DNA of 64,000 nucleotides from Dendrosporobacter quercicolus. Its GTDB lineage: Bacteria > Bacillota > Negativicutes > DSM-1736 > Dendrosporobacteraceae. Shown one piece after another: positions 17,530 to 26,912 of the stretch (its first letter is position 1; the number at the start of each line of letters is the position of its first letter). The notes under the pieces are model-generated. The model was given only the letters and a program-made list of their open reading frames with translations, did no database searches and was not told the DNA's origin. Both the position numbers and the translations under genes were made by a program. The stretch covers positions 124,001 to 188,000 of the forward strand of contig NZ_FNHB01000007.1 in the NCBI RefSeq assembly GCF_900104455.1, given 5' to 3'.

Positions 17530-18570
17530 ATGCAAGAGGTAACAGGGCTAGCGGCAATTGCCAGGATGCTAAGGGGCATCCTGGAAGGGGTTCTGCCCGG
17601 AACGCAGTGGGTGGATATTGCGATGAGCCTGATCAATATTGGGGCGATTTTTACGGTTATTTCCTTGTCGGCAGTGATATTGGTTTACGCCGAGCGCAAA
17701 ATCAGCGCTTACATGCAGCTTCGTTCCGGTCCGAATCGCGTTGGACCGGGGGGAACGATGCAGACCATTGCCGATATGATTAAGCTAATGGCCAAGGAAG
17801 ATATCAGGCCCAGCGGTTCCGATAAATGGATGTGGATTTTAGCGCCAATGCTGCTGTTTATTCCGTCAGCAGCCGTGTATGCGGTATTTCCTTTTGATCA
17901 GCAGGCGATTTTTGCTGATTTGAATATCGGTATTTTTTATTTTATTGCGGTGTCATCTCAGGCTGTTTTGCCTTTTTTAATGGCCGGCTGGGCTTCGAAT
18001 AACAAGTACGCCCTGGTTGGCGGCATGAGAACAGTGGCGCAAATGCTTAGTTACGAGGTCCCGATGGTGCTGTCCATTTTAGGGATTGTGATGCTGGTGG
18101 GTTCGCTGAAGATGAGTGCTATCGTAGCGGCGCAGCAGCAGGTTTGGTTTATCGTTTTACAGCCGGTCGCTTTTGTGGTTTATGTGATCACGGCAACGGC
18201 GGAAATCAACCGGGCGCCGTTCGATTTGGTCGAAGGCGAATCAGAGCTGGTGGCCGGACCGTTTACCGAATACACCGGGATGCGCTGGGCGCTGTTCTTT
18301 TTGGCCGAGTATGCCAATCTGCTTGCCGCTTCAGCCATTGCCGCCACGCTGTTTCTGGGCGGCTGGAGCGGTCCCTGGCTGCCTGGCTGGGCCTGGTTCC
18401 TGCTTAAGGTTGGCGGAATGATTTTTTTATTTATGTGGTTTCGGTGGACCTTCCCGCGCCTGCGCATCGACCAGCTGATGGCTTTCGGGTGGAAGGTATT
18501 GCTGCCGCTGGCGTTGGTTAATGTCGTTATAACCGGGATCGGCATCTATGTTTATCAGTTTTTTATTTAG
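17530..18570 (+). CDS. nuoH: Complex I subunit NuoH
   Basis: 346 residues with about eight membrane helices and conserved loops: [34 protein letters not shown], and [20 protein letters not shown] with FTEY. This is the subunit linking the quinone cavity to the proton-pumping arm. AAAGAGGGGG lies upstream of the ATG. Confidence 0.96.
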   Translation: MQEVTGLAAIARMLRGILEGVLPGTQWVDIAMSLINIGAIFTVISLSAVILVYAERKISAYMQLRSGPNRVGPGGTMQTIADMIKLMAKEDIRPSGSDKWMWILAPMLLFIPSAAVYAVFPFDQQAIFADLNIGIFYFIAVSSQAVLPFLMAGWASNNKYALVGGMRTVAQMLSYEVPMVLSILGIVMLVGSLKMSAIVAAQQQVWFIVLQPVAFVVYVITATAEINRAPFDLVEGESELVAGPFTEYTGMRWALFFLAEYANLLAASAIAATLFLGGWSGPWLPGWAWFLLKVGGMIFLFMWFRWTFPRLRIDQLMAFGWKVLLPLALVNVVITGIGIYVYQFFI

Positions 18571-18582
18571 GAGGTGCAAGCT

Positions 18583-19065
18583 ATGCTGGGTAAAGGACTG
18601 CTGAAGGGAATGCGCATTACCCTGAGGTCTTTTTTTTGCAAAAAGGTTACCTTACAGTATCCCGACGAAAAGCTAGCCATGCCGGCGCGCTTTCGGGGCG
18701 GCGAGCTGGAACTGGATCATCAGAAGTGTATTGCGTGCGGTTTGTGCGCCATGGCCTGTCCGAATCGCGTGATCAAGCTGACCACCGGCGCAAATGAACA
18801 GAAAAAGCGCTGCTTAACGTCTTATGTATATCAGTCGGGCTTATGTTTGTACTGCAATTATTGTATTGAAGCCTGTCCGACAAAGGCGATTTGCTGGGAT
18901 AAAAATTATGAGAATGCGCGGTATTTCCGCAAGGAACTGGATGTTGACTGCCTGGCTCTTTCCCTGGAACGGACGGCAGCCGGCGCAGCGGAAGAAGCGG
19001 CGTTCACCGGTAAAACAGCAACTGCTGAGGTGGAAGGCGCGCCGGGCGGGAGGAGTGCCGAATGA
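18583..19065 (+). CDS. nuoI: Complex I subunit NuoI (2x 4Fe-4S)
   Basis: 160 residues with two ferredoxin motifs, CIACGLCAMACP and CLYCNYCIEACP, binding clusters N6a and N6b. With no NuoEFG in the operon, these clusters are the likely electron entry point, possibly from ferredoxin. ATG at 18583 has AGGAGG eight bases upstream; a GTG at 18574 lies inside that site. The C-terminal tail (after ~residue 130) is Ala/Gly-rich and unconserved. Confidence 0.94.
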   Translation: MLGKGLLKGMRITLRSFFCKKVTLQYPDEKLAMPARFRGGELELDHQKCIACGLCAMACPNRVIKLTTGANEQKKRCLTSYVYQSGLCLYCNYCIEACPTKAICWDKNYENARYFRKELDVDCLALSLERTAAGAAEEAAFTGKTATAEVEGAPGGRSAE

Positions 19066-19574
19066 ATGAGTGGGCTTATAACATTGCCTTTTTTCTGTTC
19101 GCCGCAATTACCGTGGCAGCCGCTTTGGGCGTGGTGGTCAAAAAGAACCTGGTGCACAGCGCCTTGCTGATGGCTTTATGCTTTATTGGCCTGGGCGGCT
19201 TGTATGTACTTTTGCAGGCCGATTTTTTGGCGGCAGTCCAGATTTTAATCTATAACGGGGCGATTGCCATTGTTTTTGTGCTTGGAACGATGCTTACCCG
19301 GCGCAGCAGCCGGCATGGCACCAATGAAACGGATGAAAATAATCCGTCAGGCTGGATTGCCGCGTTAAGCGGCTTGTTTGTGGTGGTTACGGTTAGTGTA
19401 ATTGCCAATACCCCCTGGCGTTATTCCGGCGCCGGGCCTGTGCAGGATACCCCGCCGGTGCTGGCGCAGCTGATCCTTACCGATTATATGGTTGTCATGG
19501 AAGCGGCGGCGGTACTGTTGCTGGCGGCGATGATTGGCGCGATTGTATTGGCTAAGGGAGTGAATGAAGAATGA
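19062..19574 (+). CDS. nuoJ: Complex I subunit NuoJ
   Basis: 170 residues, five predicted helices, including KNLVHSALLMALCFIGLGGL and QILIYNGAIAIVFVLGTML, typical of NuoJ/ND6. It overlaps nuoI by four bases and nuoK by four. Confidence 0.93.
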   Translation: MNEWAYNIAFFLFAAITVAAALGVVVKKNLVHSALLMALCFIGLGGLYVLLQADFLAAVQILIYNGAIAIVFVLGTMLTRRSSRHGTNETDENNPSGWIAALSGLFVVVTVSVIANTPWRYSGAGPVQDTPPVLAQLILTDYMVVMEAAAVLLLAAMIGAIVLAKGVNEE

Positions 19575-19879
19575 TTGGACTGGCTCACTTTTTGACGGTG
19601 GCGGCGGTAGTGTTCGCCATTGGCTTGTACGGCGTATTGACCAAGCGGACAATTGTGGGGATTTTGATGGGCATTGAGCTGATGCTGAATGCGGTTAATC
19701 TTAACCTGGTGGCCTTTTCGCGCTTTATTACCCCGGAGGCTTTAACGGGACAGGTCTTCGCCATCTTTACCATTACGGTGGCGGCGGCGGAGGTTGCGGT
19801 GGGACTGGCAATGTTTTTTCGCGTATATCGTGATCGCAACACAGTGCATGCGGCTAGACTCAATGAGATGCGCTGGTAG
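19571..19879 (+). CDS. nuoK: Complex I subunit NuoK
   Basis: 102 residues, three helices, with GVLTKRTIVGILMGIELMLN and NAVNLNLVAFSR; the two buried glutamates of the proton path (in GIELMLN and the preceding or following helix, e.g. AAAEVAVGL) are visible. Confidence 0.94.
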   Translation: MIGLAHFLTVAAVVFAIGLYGVLTKRTIVGILMGIELMLNAVNLNLVAFSRFITPEALTGQVFAIFTITVAAAEVAVGLAMFFRVYRDRNTVHAARLNEMRW

Positions 19880-19903
19880 TATGAAGAAAGTAGGTGAAGC
19901 GGC

Positions 19904-21805
19904 TTGTTTAGCCAATATGCGTTGTATCATGCCTGGCTGATTCCACTGCTGCCGGTAGTGGCCTTTATCCTGATCGGATTTTTTCTGCGCCGTGTTCCCG
20001 GCCTGGCGGCGGCGGCGGCTCTTGCTATGAGCCTCTGTAGTTTTATTCTGGCGCTGGGAGCGGCCTATGGCGTAATCAATCAAAACATTAGTGTTGAGCA
20101 TCCCCTGATTCAGAAAGTGCCGTGGCTGGTTCTGCCGGGCCTGTCAATTGACATGGGGGTCTATCTTGATCCGCTGTCGGCGTTGATGCTGGTAGTCGTC
20201 ACGCTTGTCGCTCTGCTGGTACAAATTTATTCTTGGGGCTACATGAAGGGGGACGAAGGGTTTGGCCGGTTTTTTGCGTATTTGTCGCTGTTTGCGGCCG
20301 CAATGCTGGGACTGGTCCTTTCGGTTAATTTTGTGCAGCTGTTTGTCTTTTGGGAACTGGTCGGGTTATGCTCCTATTTACTGATCGGCTATTATTTCCA
20401 TAAAATTTCCGCCCGGGAAGCGGCGAAGAAAGCATTCATGACTACACGTATCGCGGATTTTGGCTTGCTGGTTGGCATTGTGCTGATACAAATACTTTTT
20501 GGCACGCTGGATTTTCAGCACTTGGCTTCGCTCGTGCCAGGTTATGTTATGCAACACGGCGCCGGTATGCTCACGATCGTAGCCTTGCTGCTGTTTCTTG
20601 GGCCTATCGGCAAATCCGGCCAGTTTCCGCTGCATGTGTGGCTGCCTGATGCGATGGAGGGACCGACGCCGGTGTCGGCGCTGATCCACGCCGCCACCAT
20701 GGTGGTGGCCGGCGTGTATTTGGTGGCAAGAGCATTTTTCCTGTTCAGTGTTTTGCCCAATGCGCTGGAAGCGGTTGCCTGGATTGGCGCGTTTACCGCT
20801 TGCTTCGCGGCCAGTATCGCGTTTACCCAGCGTGATATGAAACGGATTCTGGCTTATTCGACCATTAGCCAGCTGGGGTTTATGATGCTGGCGCTTGGCG
20901 TGGGCAGTGTTACGGCCGCCATGTTTCATCTGATGACCCATGCCTTTTTTAAGGCTTTGTTGTTTTTAGCGGCTGGTGCGGTTTTGCATGGCCTGCCTGA
21001 TAAGAATGATATTTTCGCCATGGGAGGATTGCGCCGCAAAATGCCGGTGACGTTTGCCGCCATGACTGTCGGCGTGCTGGCGATTTCAGGGATTCCTCCC
21101 TTTGCCGGCTTCTTTTCCAAAGATGAAATTTTACTGGCGGTGTTTCAGGCCAGTATGCCGCTCTATGTCATTGCTGTGATCACTTCCTGCATGACGGCAT
21201 TTTATATGGCGCGGCTGTTGTTTGTGGTTTTCTGTGGACCGGAAAAACCGGACAATCATCCGCACGAGGCGCCGCTGACGATGCGGCTGCCGCTGGCCGT
21301 GCTTGGTATTCTGGCTGTCGTTGGCGGTTATCTGCCCTATGCCGGCCATTTTGGCGACTGGGTGCGGTTTGGTCCGGCCGAACATGCAGGGCTGGACTGG
21401 AACATTGCCGGTACCTCGGCAATGCTGTCGGGAGCGGCTATCGGCCTGGCCTGGTTGATCTATGGCCGCGGAACAATTTCGCCTGCAGCGCTGTCACGGC
21501 GTTTTAACGGTTTATACGCGCTGAGTTTTCGTAAATATTACCTGGATGAATTGTATTTATGGCTGAATCATACCTTTGTCGACGGTATTGCCAAGGTTTT
21601 GGACTGGCTGGAGCTCAATGTGATTGAAGGACTGCTGAAAGGGGCAGCCGGGTTGGTTTGCCAACTGGGCAACGGGTTGCGCCAGGGGCAAAGCGGCAAT
21701 CTGCAGCGGTATGGATTGGTCATGTTCGGGGCGGTATTGCTCGTTATGGCCTGGCTGCTGCTTGATCCGTTATTTAAGGGCTTCTTGTCCGGGGGAGGTT
21801 ACTAG
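19904..21805 (+). CDS. nuoL: Complex I antiporter-like subunit NuoL
   Basis: 633 residues, the usual NuoL length, with about sixteen helices and the C-terminal lateral helix. Typical stretches are FFAYLSLFAAAMLGLVLSVN, FWELVGLCSYLLIGYY, LPDAMEGPTPVSALIHAATM and KRILAYSTISQLGFMML. It starts at TTG with AGGTGA six bases upstream, as no ATG fits. Confidence 0.95.
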   Translation: MFSQYALYHAWLIPLLPVVAFILIGFFLRRVPGLAAAAALAMSLCSFILALGAAYGVINQNISVEHPLIQKVPWLVLPGLSIDMGVYLDPLSALMLVVVTLVALLVQIYSWGYMKGDEGFGRFFAYLSLFAAAMLGLVLSVNFVQLFVFWELVGLCSYLLIGYYFHKISAREAAKKAFMTTRIADFGLLVGIVLIQILFGTLDFQHLASLVPGYVMQHGAGMLTIVALLLFLGPIGKSGQFPLHVWLPDAMEGPTPVSALIHAATMVVAGVYLVARAFFLFSVLPNALEAVAWIGAFTACFAASIAFTQRDMKRILAYSTISQLGFMMLALGVGSVTAAMFHLMTHAFFKALLFLAAGAVLHGLPDKNDIFAMGGLRRKMPVTFAAMTVGVLAISGIPPFAGFFSKDEILLAVFQASMPLYVIAVITSCMTAFYMARLLFVVFCGPEKPDNHPHEAPLTMRLPLAVLGILAVVGGYLPYAGHFGDWVRFGPAEHAGLDWNIAGTSAMLSGAAIGLAWLIYGRGTISPAALSRRFNGLYALSFRKYYLDELYLWLNHTFVDGIAKVLDWLELNVIEGLLKGAAGLVCQLGNGLRQGQSGNLQRYGLVMFGAVLLVMAWLLLDPLFKGFLSGGGY

Positions 21806-21806
21806 G

Positions 21807-23339
21807 ATGGCTGGTTTTCCGCTGTTAACAGCGATTTTACTGACGCCTGTCTTTGGGATGCTGGTGCTGGCTTGCCTGCCGCGCACGGCGGATAAAGCGG
21901 TGAAACTGACGGCAGCCGTTACCATGGCGGTCGTTCTTGGTCTGACACTTTATGCTTACCGGGCTTATGATCTTGTCTTGGGCGGCATGCAATTTACGGA
22001 GGATATTCCCTGGATTAAGGAACTGGGCGTAAGCTATGCTTTAGGCGTGGACGGCATTTCCCTGCCGCTGCTCCTGCTGACGGCGCTGGTTGGGTTTTCG
22101 GCCGTCTTTGTCTCCTGGAATATCAACCGGCGGCCGAAAGAATTTTTTATTCAACTGCTGCTGCTGGCGCTTGGCGCAATTGGAACCTTCGTCAGCCGGG
22201 ATTTGTTTATCTTTTTGCTGTTTTACGAGCTGGGGATTGTGCCGAGCTATCTTATGGTGCTGGTCTGGGGTTCCGACAAGCGTGTGTCCAGGGAATACGC
22301 CGGAATGAAGCTGACTATTTATTTGCTGCTGGGTTCGGCTTTTATGCTGGCCGGTGTAATCGCCTTATATCTTAACGCTTATCCCGCAGGATTGCGGACG
22401 TTCAGCATCGAGGCGCTGACCCAGGCCCATGTGGCGGGCAGCCTGTCGGAGCCGGTGCAGGCAGTGGCTTTTTTCCTGTTATTGCTGGGGTTTGGCTCTA
22501 CCTTATCCATGTGGCCGTTTTACAGCTGGGCTCCTGATGGCTATGCCGCAGCGCCAACAGGGGTATCGATGCTGCACGCCGGAGTGTTAAAGAAGGTTGG
22601 CGCTTATGGTTTAATCCGGTTTGGGCTGCTGGTTTTGCCGGCCGGGGTAAAATTCTGGGCGCCGCTGATCGCGCTGCTGGCTGTAGCCAATATTTTATAT
22701 GCGGCGTTTGTAGCCTTGGCGCAAAAAGATTTGAAATATATGGTCGCCTATTCGTCAATATCCCACATCGGCTATATTTTGATTGGCTTTGCGGCTTTAA
22801 ATGTCATCAGCATTGATGGCGCGATTGCCAATATGTTTGCCCATGGGGTGATGAGCGCGTTGTTTTTTGCGCTGGCTGGCCTGGTTTACGATAAAACCAA
22901 CACCCGGCATATTCCCGATCTGGGCGGACTTGCGCATCAAATGCCGCGGGTGGCCGCCGGATTTATGCTGGCCGGTATGAGTTCACTGGGACTGCCGGGG
23001 CTGATTGGCTTCATCCCTGAGTTCACGATCTTTGTGGGCGCTTTCAGTGTATACCCGGTGTATACGTTAATGGCGATTGCCGGGATTGTTTTCACTGCCC
23101 TGTATATCTTGCGGGTGTTGGCCAATGTCCTGTTCGGGCCGCGCCGGGGGCAGTTCGATGGATGCCGTGACGCTTCCGGCGTAGAGCTGGTGCCGTTGGT
23201 TGTGCTGGGGGCGGTCTTGGTGTCGTTCGGCGTTTTTCCCCAACTGCTCATGGGTATGGTGAACAGCGGCGTGGAGCCGGCCATGGCGCTGCTTGATCAT
23301 TTGCGGGCGGCGCCGGCCTTGCTGGGAGGTGTTTTCTAA
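21807..23339 (+). CDS. nuoM: Complex I antiporter-like subunit NuoM
   Basis: 510 residues with the family stretches YALGVDGISLPLLLLTAL, FYELGIVPSYLMVLVWG, WAPDGYAAAPTGVSMLHAGV and KDLKYMVAYSSISHIGY. The ATG at 21807 follows GGGGGAGG; an upstream in-frame start lies inside nuoL and is unlikely. One-base overlap with nuoN (TAATG). Confidence 0.95.
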   Translation: MAGFPLLTAILLTPVFGMLVLACLPRTADKAVKLTAAVTMAVVLGLTLYAYRAYDLVLGGMQFTEDIPWIKELGVSYALGVDGISLPLLLLTALVGFSAVFVSWNINRRPKEFFIQLLLLALGAIGTFVSRDLFIFLLFYELGIVPSYLMVLVWGSDKRVSREYAGMKLTIYLLLGSAFMLAGVIALYLNAYPAGLRTFSIEALTQAHVAGSLSEPVQAVAFFLLLLGFGSTLSMWPFYSWAPDGYAAAPTGVSMLHAGVLKKVGAYGLIRFGLLVLPAGVKFWAPLIALLAVANILYAAFVALAQKDLKYMVAYSSISHIGYILIGFAALNVISIDGAIANMFAHGVMSALFFALAGLVYDKTNTRHIPDLGGLAHQMPRVAAGFMLAGMSSLGLPGLIGFIPEFTIFVGAFSVYPVYTLMAIAGIVFTALYILRVLANVLFGPRRGQFDGCRDASGVELVPLVVLGAVLVSFGVFPQLLMGMVNSGVEPAMALLDHLRAAPALLGGVF

Positions 23340-24754
23340 TGAATATTTCACTGCTCAATAGTGAAATCGCCGTCGTCGTACTGGCGTTGCTGTTGATTAT
23401 TTTTGATTTGCTGCTGCCGCGGCAGGAAACACGCCGCAGTTTGGGCTATGTGGCAGCTTCCGGTCTGTTGGGAATTTTAGTTTTTACGTTTACTCAATAT
23501 GGAACCTCGGCTACCGTTTATCTCGATTTTTTTGTGCTTGATCCGCTGGCTTTGTTTGCCAAGCAGTTATTCCTGACAGCGACTTTATTAACCATCTTAT
23601 TTTCCTTTGACTATGTGGAAAATCTAACGCAAAATACCGGCGAGTTTTATGCGCTGCTGCTGTTTGCCATGCTGGGGATGATGCTGATGGCTTCCGCCAA
23701 TGATCTATTGACCATGTTTATTGGGCTGGAGCTGATGGCTGTCGTTTTTTATGCGTTGGTCGGCTTTGACCTGGAGAGTAAACGGTCAAGTGAAGCGGGA
23801 ATAAAATATTTGATTCTGGGTTCGGCGTCGAGTGCCGTTTTATTGTATGGAATAAGCTGGATTTACGGTTTTACCGGCAGTCTGGTATTCAGCCGGATTG
23901 CCGCTCAGCTTGCGGTCAGCCCTGCTGTATTGCTGGGGCTGGGGCTGATGATCGCCGGGTTTTGTTTTAAATTATCGATTGTTCCCTTCCATATGTGGGC
24001 GCCGGATGTTTATCAAGGCGCACCCGCGCCGGTTACCGCCCTGCTGGCGATGGGCTCTAAAGCCGCCGCTTTTGCCGTATTATTGCGGGTCTTCTTAGTG
24101 GCCTTTGCCGGTTTAACCTTTTACTGGGCTCCGGTCATCAGCGTTTTGGCCGCTCTTAGCATGGTTGCCGGCATTGTGGTTGCCATCTGGCAGACGGACA
24201 TTAAGCGGATGCTGGCCTATTCCTCGATTGCCCAGGCCGGCTATATCTTATCAGGCCTGCTGGCGGCCAATTCGGCCGGGGTCAAGGGGATGCTGTTTTA
24301 CCTTGTCCTGTATATGTTTGCCACCGCCGGAGCTTTTGCCGTAGCGGTCGCAGTCAATCGCCACAGCGGCTCCGGCGATATTCAGGCGTTTTCCGGATTG
24401 TCGCAGCAATCTCCCCTGCTGGCGCTGGTGATGACCGTTTCCCTGTTATCAATGGCCGGCATTCCGCCTCTGGCCGGCTTTGCGGGTAAAATGTATCTCT
24501 TTATGGCCATTGCCGAGCAAGGTTATCTGTGGCTGGTCATTTTAGGGTTTGTTATGTCGATGATTTCCGTTTATTATTACATTCTTGTGGTCAAAGCAAT
24601 GTACAGTCATGAACCAGAGGATGAGCGGGAGTTTATGGTCAGCAGCCCGCTGCGTCTGGTTGCCGTGGTCAGCCTGCTGGCCAGCTTATTTGTCGGCATC
24701 TATCCCGAGCCTTTGGCCGAGCTGGCGAATGCCGCCGCCTTGGCGCTATGGTAA
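23339..24754 (+). CDS. nuoN: Complex I antiporter-like subunit NuoN
   Basis: 471 residues, about fourteen helices, with LMASANDLLTMFIGLELMAV, HMWAPDVYQGAPAPVTALLA and KRMLAYSSIAQAGY. It is the last gene of the operon, and no nuoE, nuoF or nuoG follows. Confidence 0.95.
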   Translation: MNISLLNSEIAVVVLALLLIIFDLLLPRQETRRSLGYVAASGLLGILVFTFTQYGTSATVYLDFFVLDPLALFAKQLFLTATLLTILFSFDYVENLTQNTGEFYALLLFAMLGMMLMASANDLLTMFIGLELMAVVFYALVGFDLESKRSSEAGIKYLILGSASSAVLLYGISWIYGFTGSLVFSRIAAQLAVSPAVLLGLGLMIAGFCFKLSIVPFHMWAPDVYQGAPAPVTALLAMGSKAAAFAVLLRVFLVAFAGLTFYWAPVISVLAALSMVAGIVVAIWQTDIKRMLAYSSIAQAGYILSGLLAANSAGVKGMLFYLVLYMFATAGAFAVAVAVNRHSGSGDIQAFSGLSQQSPLLALVMTVSLLSMAGIPPLAGFAGKMYLFMAIAEQGYLWLVILGFVMSMISVYYYILVVKAMYSHEPEDEREFMVSSPLRLVAVVSLLASLFVGIYPEPLAELANAAALALW

Positions 24755-24801
24755 AATCGCCCGCAATCGTTGATTGAATTGCCTTAATGGTGAAAGAAGA
24801 G

Positions 24802-24835
24802 AGGGCTGCCCTGAAAATCGGGGCAGCCTTTTTTT
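24802..24835 (+). terminator. Terminator of the nuo operon
   Basis: AGGGCTGCCC pairs with GGGGCAGCCT around TGAAAATC, followed by a seven-T run. Confidence 0.88.
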
Positions 24836-24919
24836 GCGCCTTTGCGCCAGTCGGCCCAATCCATTACTGCGGTGCTGCTGGCCAAAGCAGGAAGGGGTGA
24901 AAAGTTGCCGGAAAATATA

Positions 24920-24948
24920 TTGACAATTACAAACAATCAAAATATAAT
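24920..24948 (+). promoter_or_regulatory. Consensus sigma-A promoter of the fructose operon
   Basis: TTGACA at 24920-24925, exactly 17 bases, then TATAAT at 24943-24948: a perfect match to the housekeeping consensus, about 85 bases upstream of the DeoR-family gene. Such a strong promoter implies control by a repressor. Confidence 0.85.
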
Positions 24949-25005
24949 CATATTCAATAGGAAATGATCATATTTAATCATAAAATGGCTTTATATGATC
25001 ATGAT
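24944..25005 (+). promoter_or_regulatory. Candidate FruR operator array
   Basis: Repeated ATGATCAT-like words overlap and follow the -10 box: ATAATCATATT at 24944, ATGATCAT at 24964-24971, TTAATCATA near 24975 and ATGATCAT at 24995-25002. The spacing of about 20 or 31 bases and the palindromic core fit a repressor of the DeoR family binding its own promoter. This is inference. Confidence 0.55.
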
Positions 25006-25031
25006 AATCGGTAAAATGAGGATGGATAAGC

Positions 25032-25802
25032 ATGTTATACGAGGAAGAACGTAAACTAAAAATTGTTAAATATCTGAGCAAATATTCCCGGGCTTCCGTT
25101 CAGGAGTTAAGCAAGCTGTTTCAAGTGTCGGAATCTACCGTGCGCCGGGATTTGCAGGAGCTGGAAAGCGCCAGATTGCTGAAAAGAACGCACGGCGGTG
25201 CTGTTTGCCGGGAAAATTACAATTTTGAACCGGCTTTTGTCGATAAAGCGGATCAATTCAGAAAGGAAAAGGAAAGTATTGCGAAAAAGGCGGCCGAACT
25301 GATTCAGGATGGCGACACACTGGTGATTGACTCAGGAACGACCACGTTATATCTGGCCAGGGAGTTAAAGCAGTTTTCCGGTTTAAAGGTGGTTACGAAT
25401 TCTATTATTCTGGCCCAGGAATTACAAAATGACGAAGCGGCCGAGGTGATTGTCATAGGCGGCGTATTGCGGCAGAACACCCGGTCGCTGGTTGGGCCGA
25501 TTGCTGAGCAAACCCTTGGCCTGCTGCGAGTGGATAAAGCATTTATCGGCACCAATGGAATGGATTTGGCCAGTGGTCTGACAACACCTAATCTTAGCGA
25601 GGCAGCAGTAAAAAGAAAAATGATTGCGATTGCCGCCCAGGTTATTGTTCTGGCTGATTCCACTAAAATTGGCCGGCAGGCTTTTGCCGGGTTTGCCGAT
25701 TTAGCGCAGGTCGATACCTGTATTATTGATGATAAAGCGCCACCGGATTTTATTGCCGGTATGCGGGAGCTGGGAACTTTGGTTCATGTAGTAAGCCCAT
25801 AA
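25032..25802 (+). CDS. fruR: DeoR family regulator of the fructose operon
   Basis: 256 residues: N-terminal DeoR helix-turn-helix (VQELSKLFQVSESTVRRDLQ, ELESARLLKRTHGGAV) and a C-terminal sugar-phosphate sensor domain (DGDTLVIDSGTTTLYLAREL, KAFIGTNGMDLASGLTT). It is followed after 11 bases by 1-phosphofructokinase, the arrangement of FruR-FruK-FruA operons, so the inducer is probably fructose 1-phosphate. Symbol assigned by context. Confidence 0.85.
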   Translation: MLYEEERKLKIVKYLSKYSRASVQELSKLFQVSESTVRRDLQELESARLLKRTHGGAVCRENYNFEPAFVDKADQFRKEKESIAKKAAELIQDGDTLVIDSGTTTLYLARELKQFSGLKVVTNSIILAQELQNDEAAEVIVIGGVLRQNTRSLVGPIAEQTLGLLRVDKAFIGTNGMDLASGLTTPNLSEAAVKRKMIAIAAQVIVLADSTKIGRQAFAGFADLAQVDTCIIDDKAPPDFIAGMRELGTLVHVVSP

Positions 25803-25813
25803 GGAGGATGGTT

Positions 25814-26764
25814 ATGAAGCCATATGTCGTTACGGTTACGCTGAATCCGGCGATCGATAAAACGATAGCAGTTGAAAGCCTGACCGTTGGGGGAGTAAAC
25901 CGCGTAAAAAGTATCCGCCTGGATTCCGGCGGGAAGGGAATCAATGTCGCCAAAGTTCTGCAGCAATTTGCCGTTGAGGTTACAGCGACCGGATTCATAG
26001 GCGGGGCGCAGGGGCAGCTTTTGCGTCAGTACCTGGCTGCTGAGCAAATTGGCGTTGATTTTTTGGAAATACCGGGTGAAACCAGAACAAATCTTAAAAT
26101 TGTTGATGATAGCACCAGCGTTACGACTGAAGTCAATGAGGCCGGTTTTACAGTGGCGGAGTCCGAGCTTGAACGGTTAAAAGAAAAGCTGGCCGGTTTG
26201 CTGGAGGGGGTTTCATTTCTGGTATTAAGCGGCAGCCTGCCGCCCTGCGCCAGTCACAGCATTTACCGGGAATTGATCGAAATGGCCCGCAGTAAAGGCG
26301 TGAAAGCCATTCTCGACGCTGATGGTGAAGCTTTGCAGGAGGGGGTTAAGGCTGCGCCGTTTGCCATTAAGCCCAATATTCACGAACTGGAAAAACTGCT
26401 TGGCCGGCCGCTGTCCGATACTGCTGCTATTTTGCAGGCAGCCAGCTCAATTCTGGCAAAAGGCGTAAGCTTGATGATTGTTTCAATGGGCGCTAAAGGG
26501 GCTGTCATTGTTGATCAAACGCAGGCTTTTTGGGCCAAAACGGGCACTATCCTGCCGGGAAGCACGGTTGGCGCCGGCGATTCGATGGTGGCGGCGCTGG
26601 TGTATGCCTGGAGGCAGCGGTTTTCAATGGCGCAAATCGCGCAGTGGGTAACTGCTGCGGGGACGGTTACCGCGTCCAAGGCCGGAACGCAGGTTTGTTC
26701 ACTGGCCGAAGTAAAAGCCTTCATGGATCAGGTTCGTATTGAACCGCTTCACAGGCTGCCATAG
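25814..26764 (+). CDS. fruK: 1-phosphofructokinase
   Basis: 316 residues of the PfkB family. N-terminal VTLNPAIDKTIAV and GGKGINVAKVL and the C-terminal GSTVGAGDSMVAALVYAW signature (Asp as catalytic base in GAGDS) are present. It converts fructose 1-phosphate to fructose 1,6-bisphosphate with ATP. ATG at 25814 has AAGGAGG six bases upstream; the ATG at 25808 directly abuts that site. Tagatose-6-phosphate kinases are related, but the PTS fructose neighbours favour FruK. Confidence 0.9.
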   Translation: MKPYVVTVTLNPAIDKTIAVESLTVGGVNRVKSIRLDSGGKGINVAKVLQQFAVEVTATGFIGGAQGQLLRQYLAAEQIGVDFLEIPGETRTNLKIVDDSTSVTTEVNEAGFTVAESELERLKEKLAGLLEGVSFLVLSGSLPPCASHSIYRELIEMARSKGVKAILDADGEALQEGVKAAPFAIKPNIHELEKLLGRPLSDTAAILQAASSILAKGVSLMIVSMGAKGAVIVDQTQAFWAKTGTILPGSTVGAGDSMVAALVYAWRQRFSMAQIAQWVTAAGTVTASKAGTQVCSLAEVKAFMDQVRIEPLHRLP

Positions 26765-26869
26765 TCGGTTTGGTTATGCTCTTAGGGGCGCTGATCCAAG
26801 CAAGCGAATGATTTTGGGCGGGGAGAGTGATTGCCATTGAGTATTACGGGGTGAAATGTTTTGTAAAGG

Positions 26870-26889
26870 ATGTTAACGGTGCTTAACAT
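26870..26889. promoter_or_regulatory. Inverted repeat before fruA
   Basis: ATGTTAA and TTAACAT, six bases apart, lie 23 bases before the fruA start inside the 148-base fruK-fruA gap. They could be an operator or a small mRNA hairpin. Confidence 0.4.
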
Positions 26890-26912
26890 TAACAGGGAGA
26901 GGGTGAATTTAA

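Noticed and set aside
20378-20941. Minus-strand open frame of 187 codons inside nuoL
   Set aside because: It is antisense to a well-conserved NuoL region, is rich in His/Gln/Arg as expected from a shadow frame, and has no ribosome binding site.
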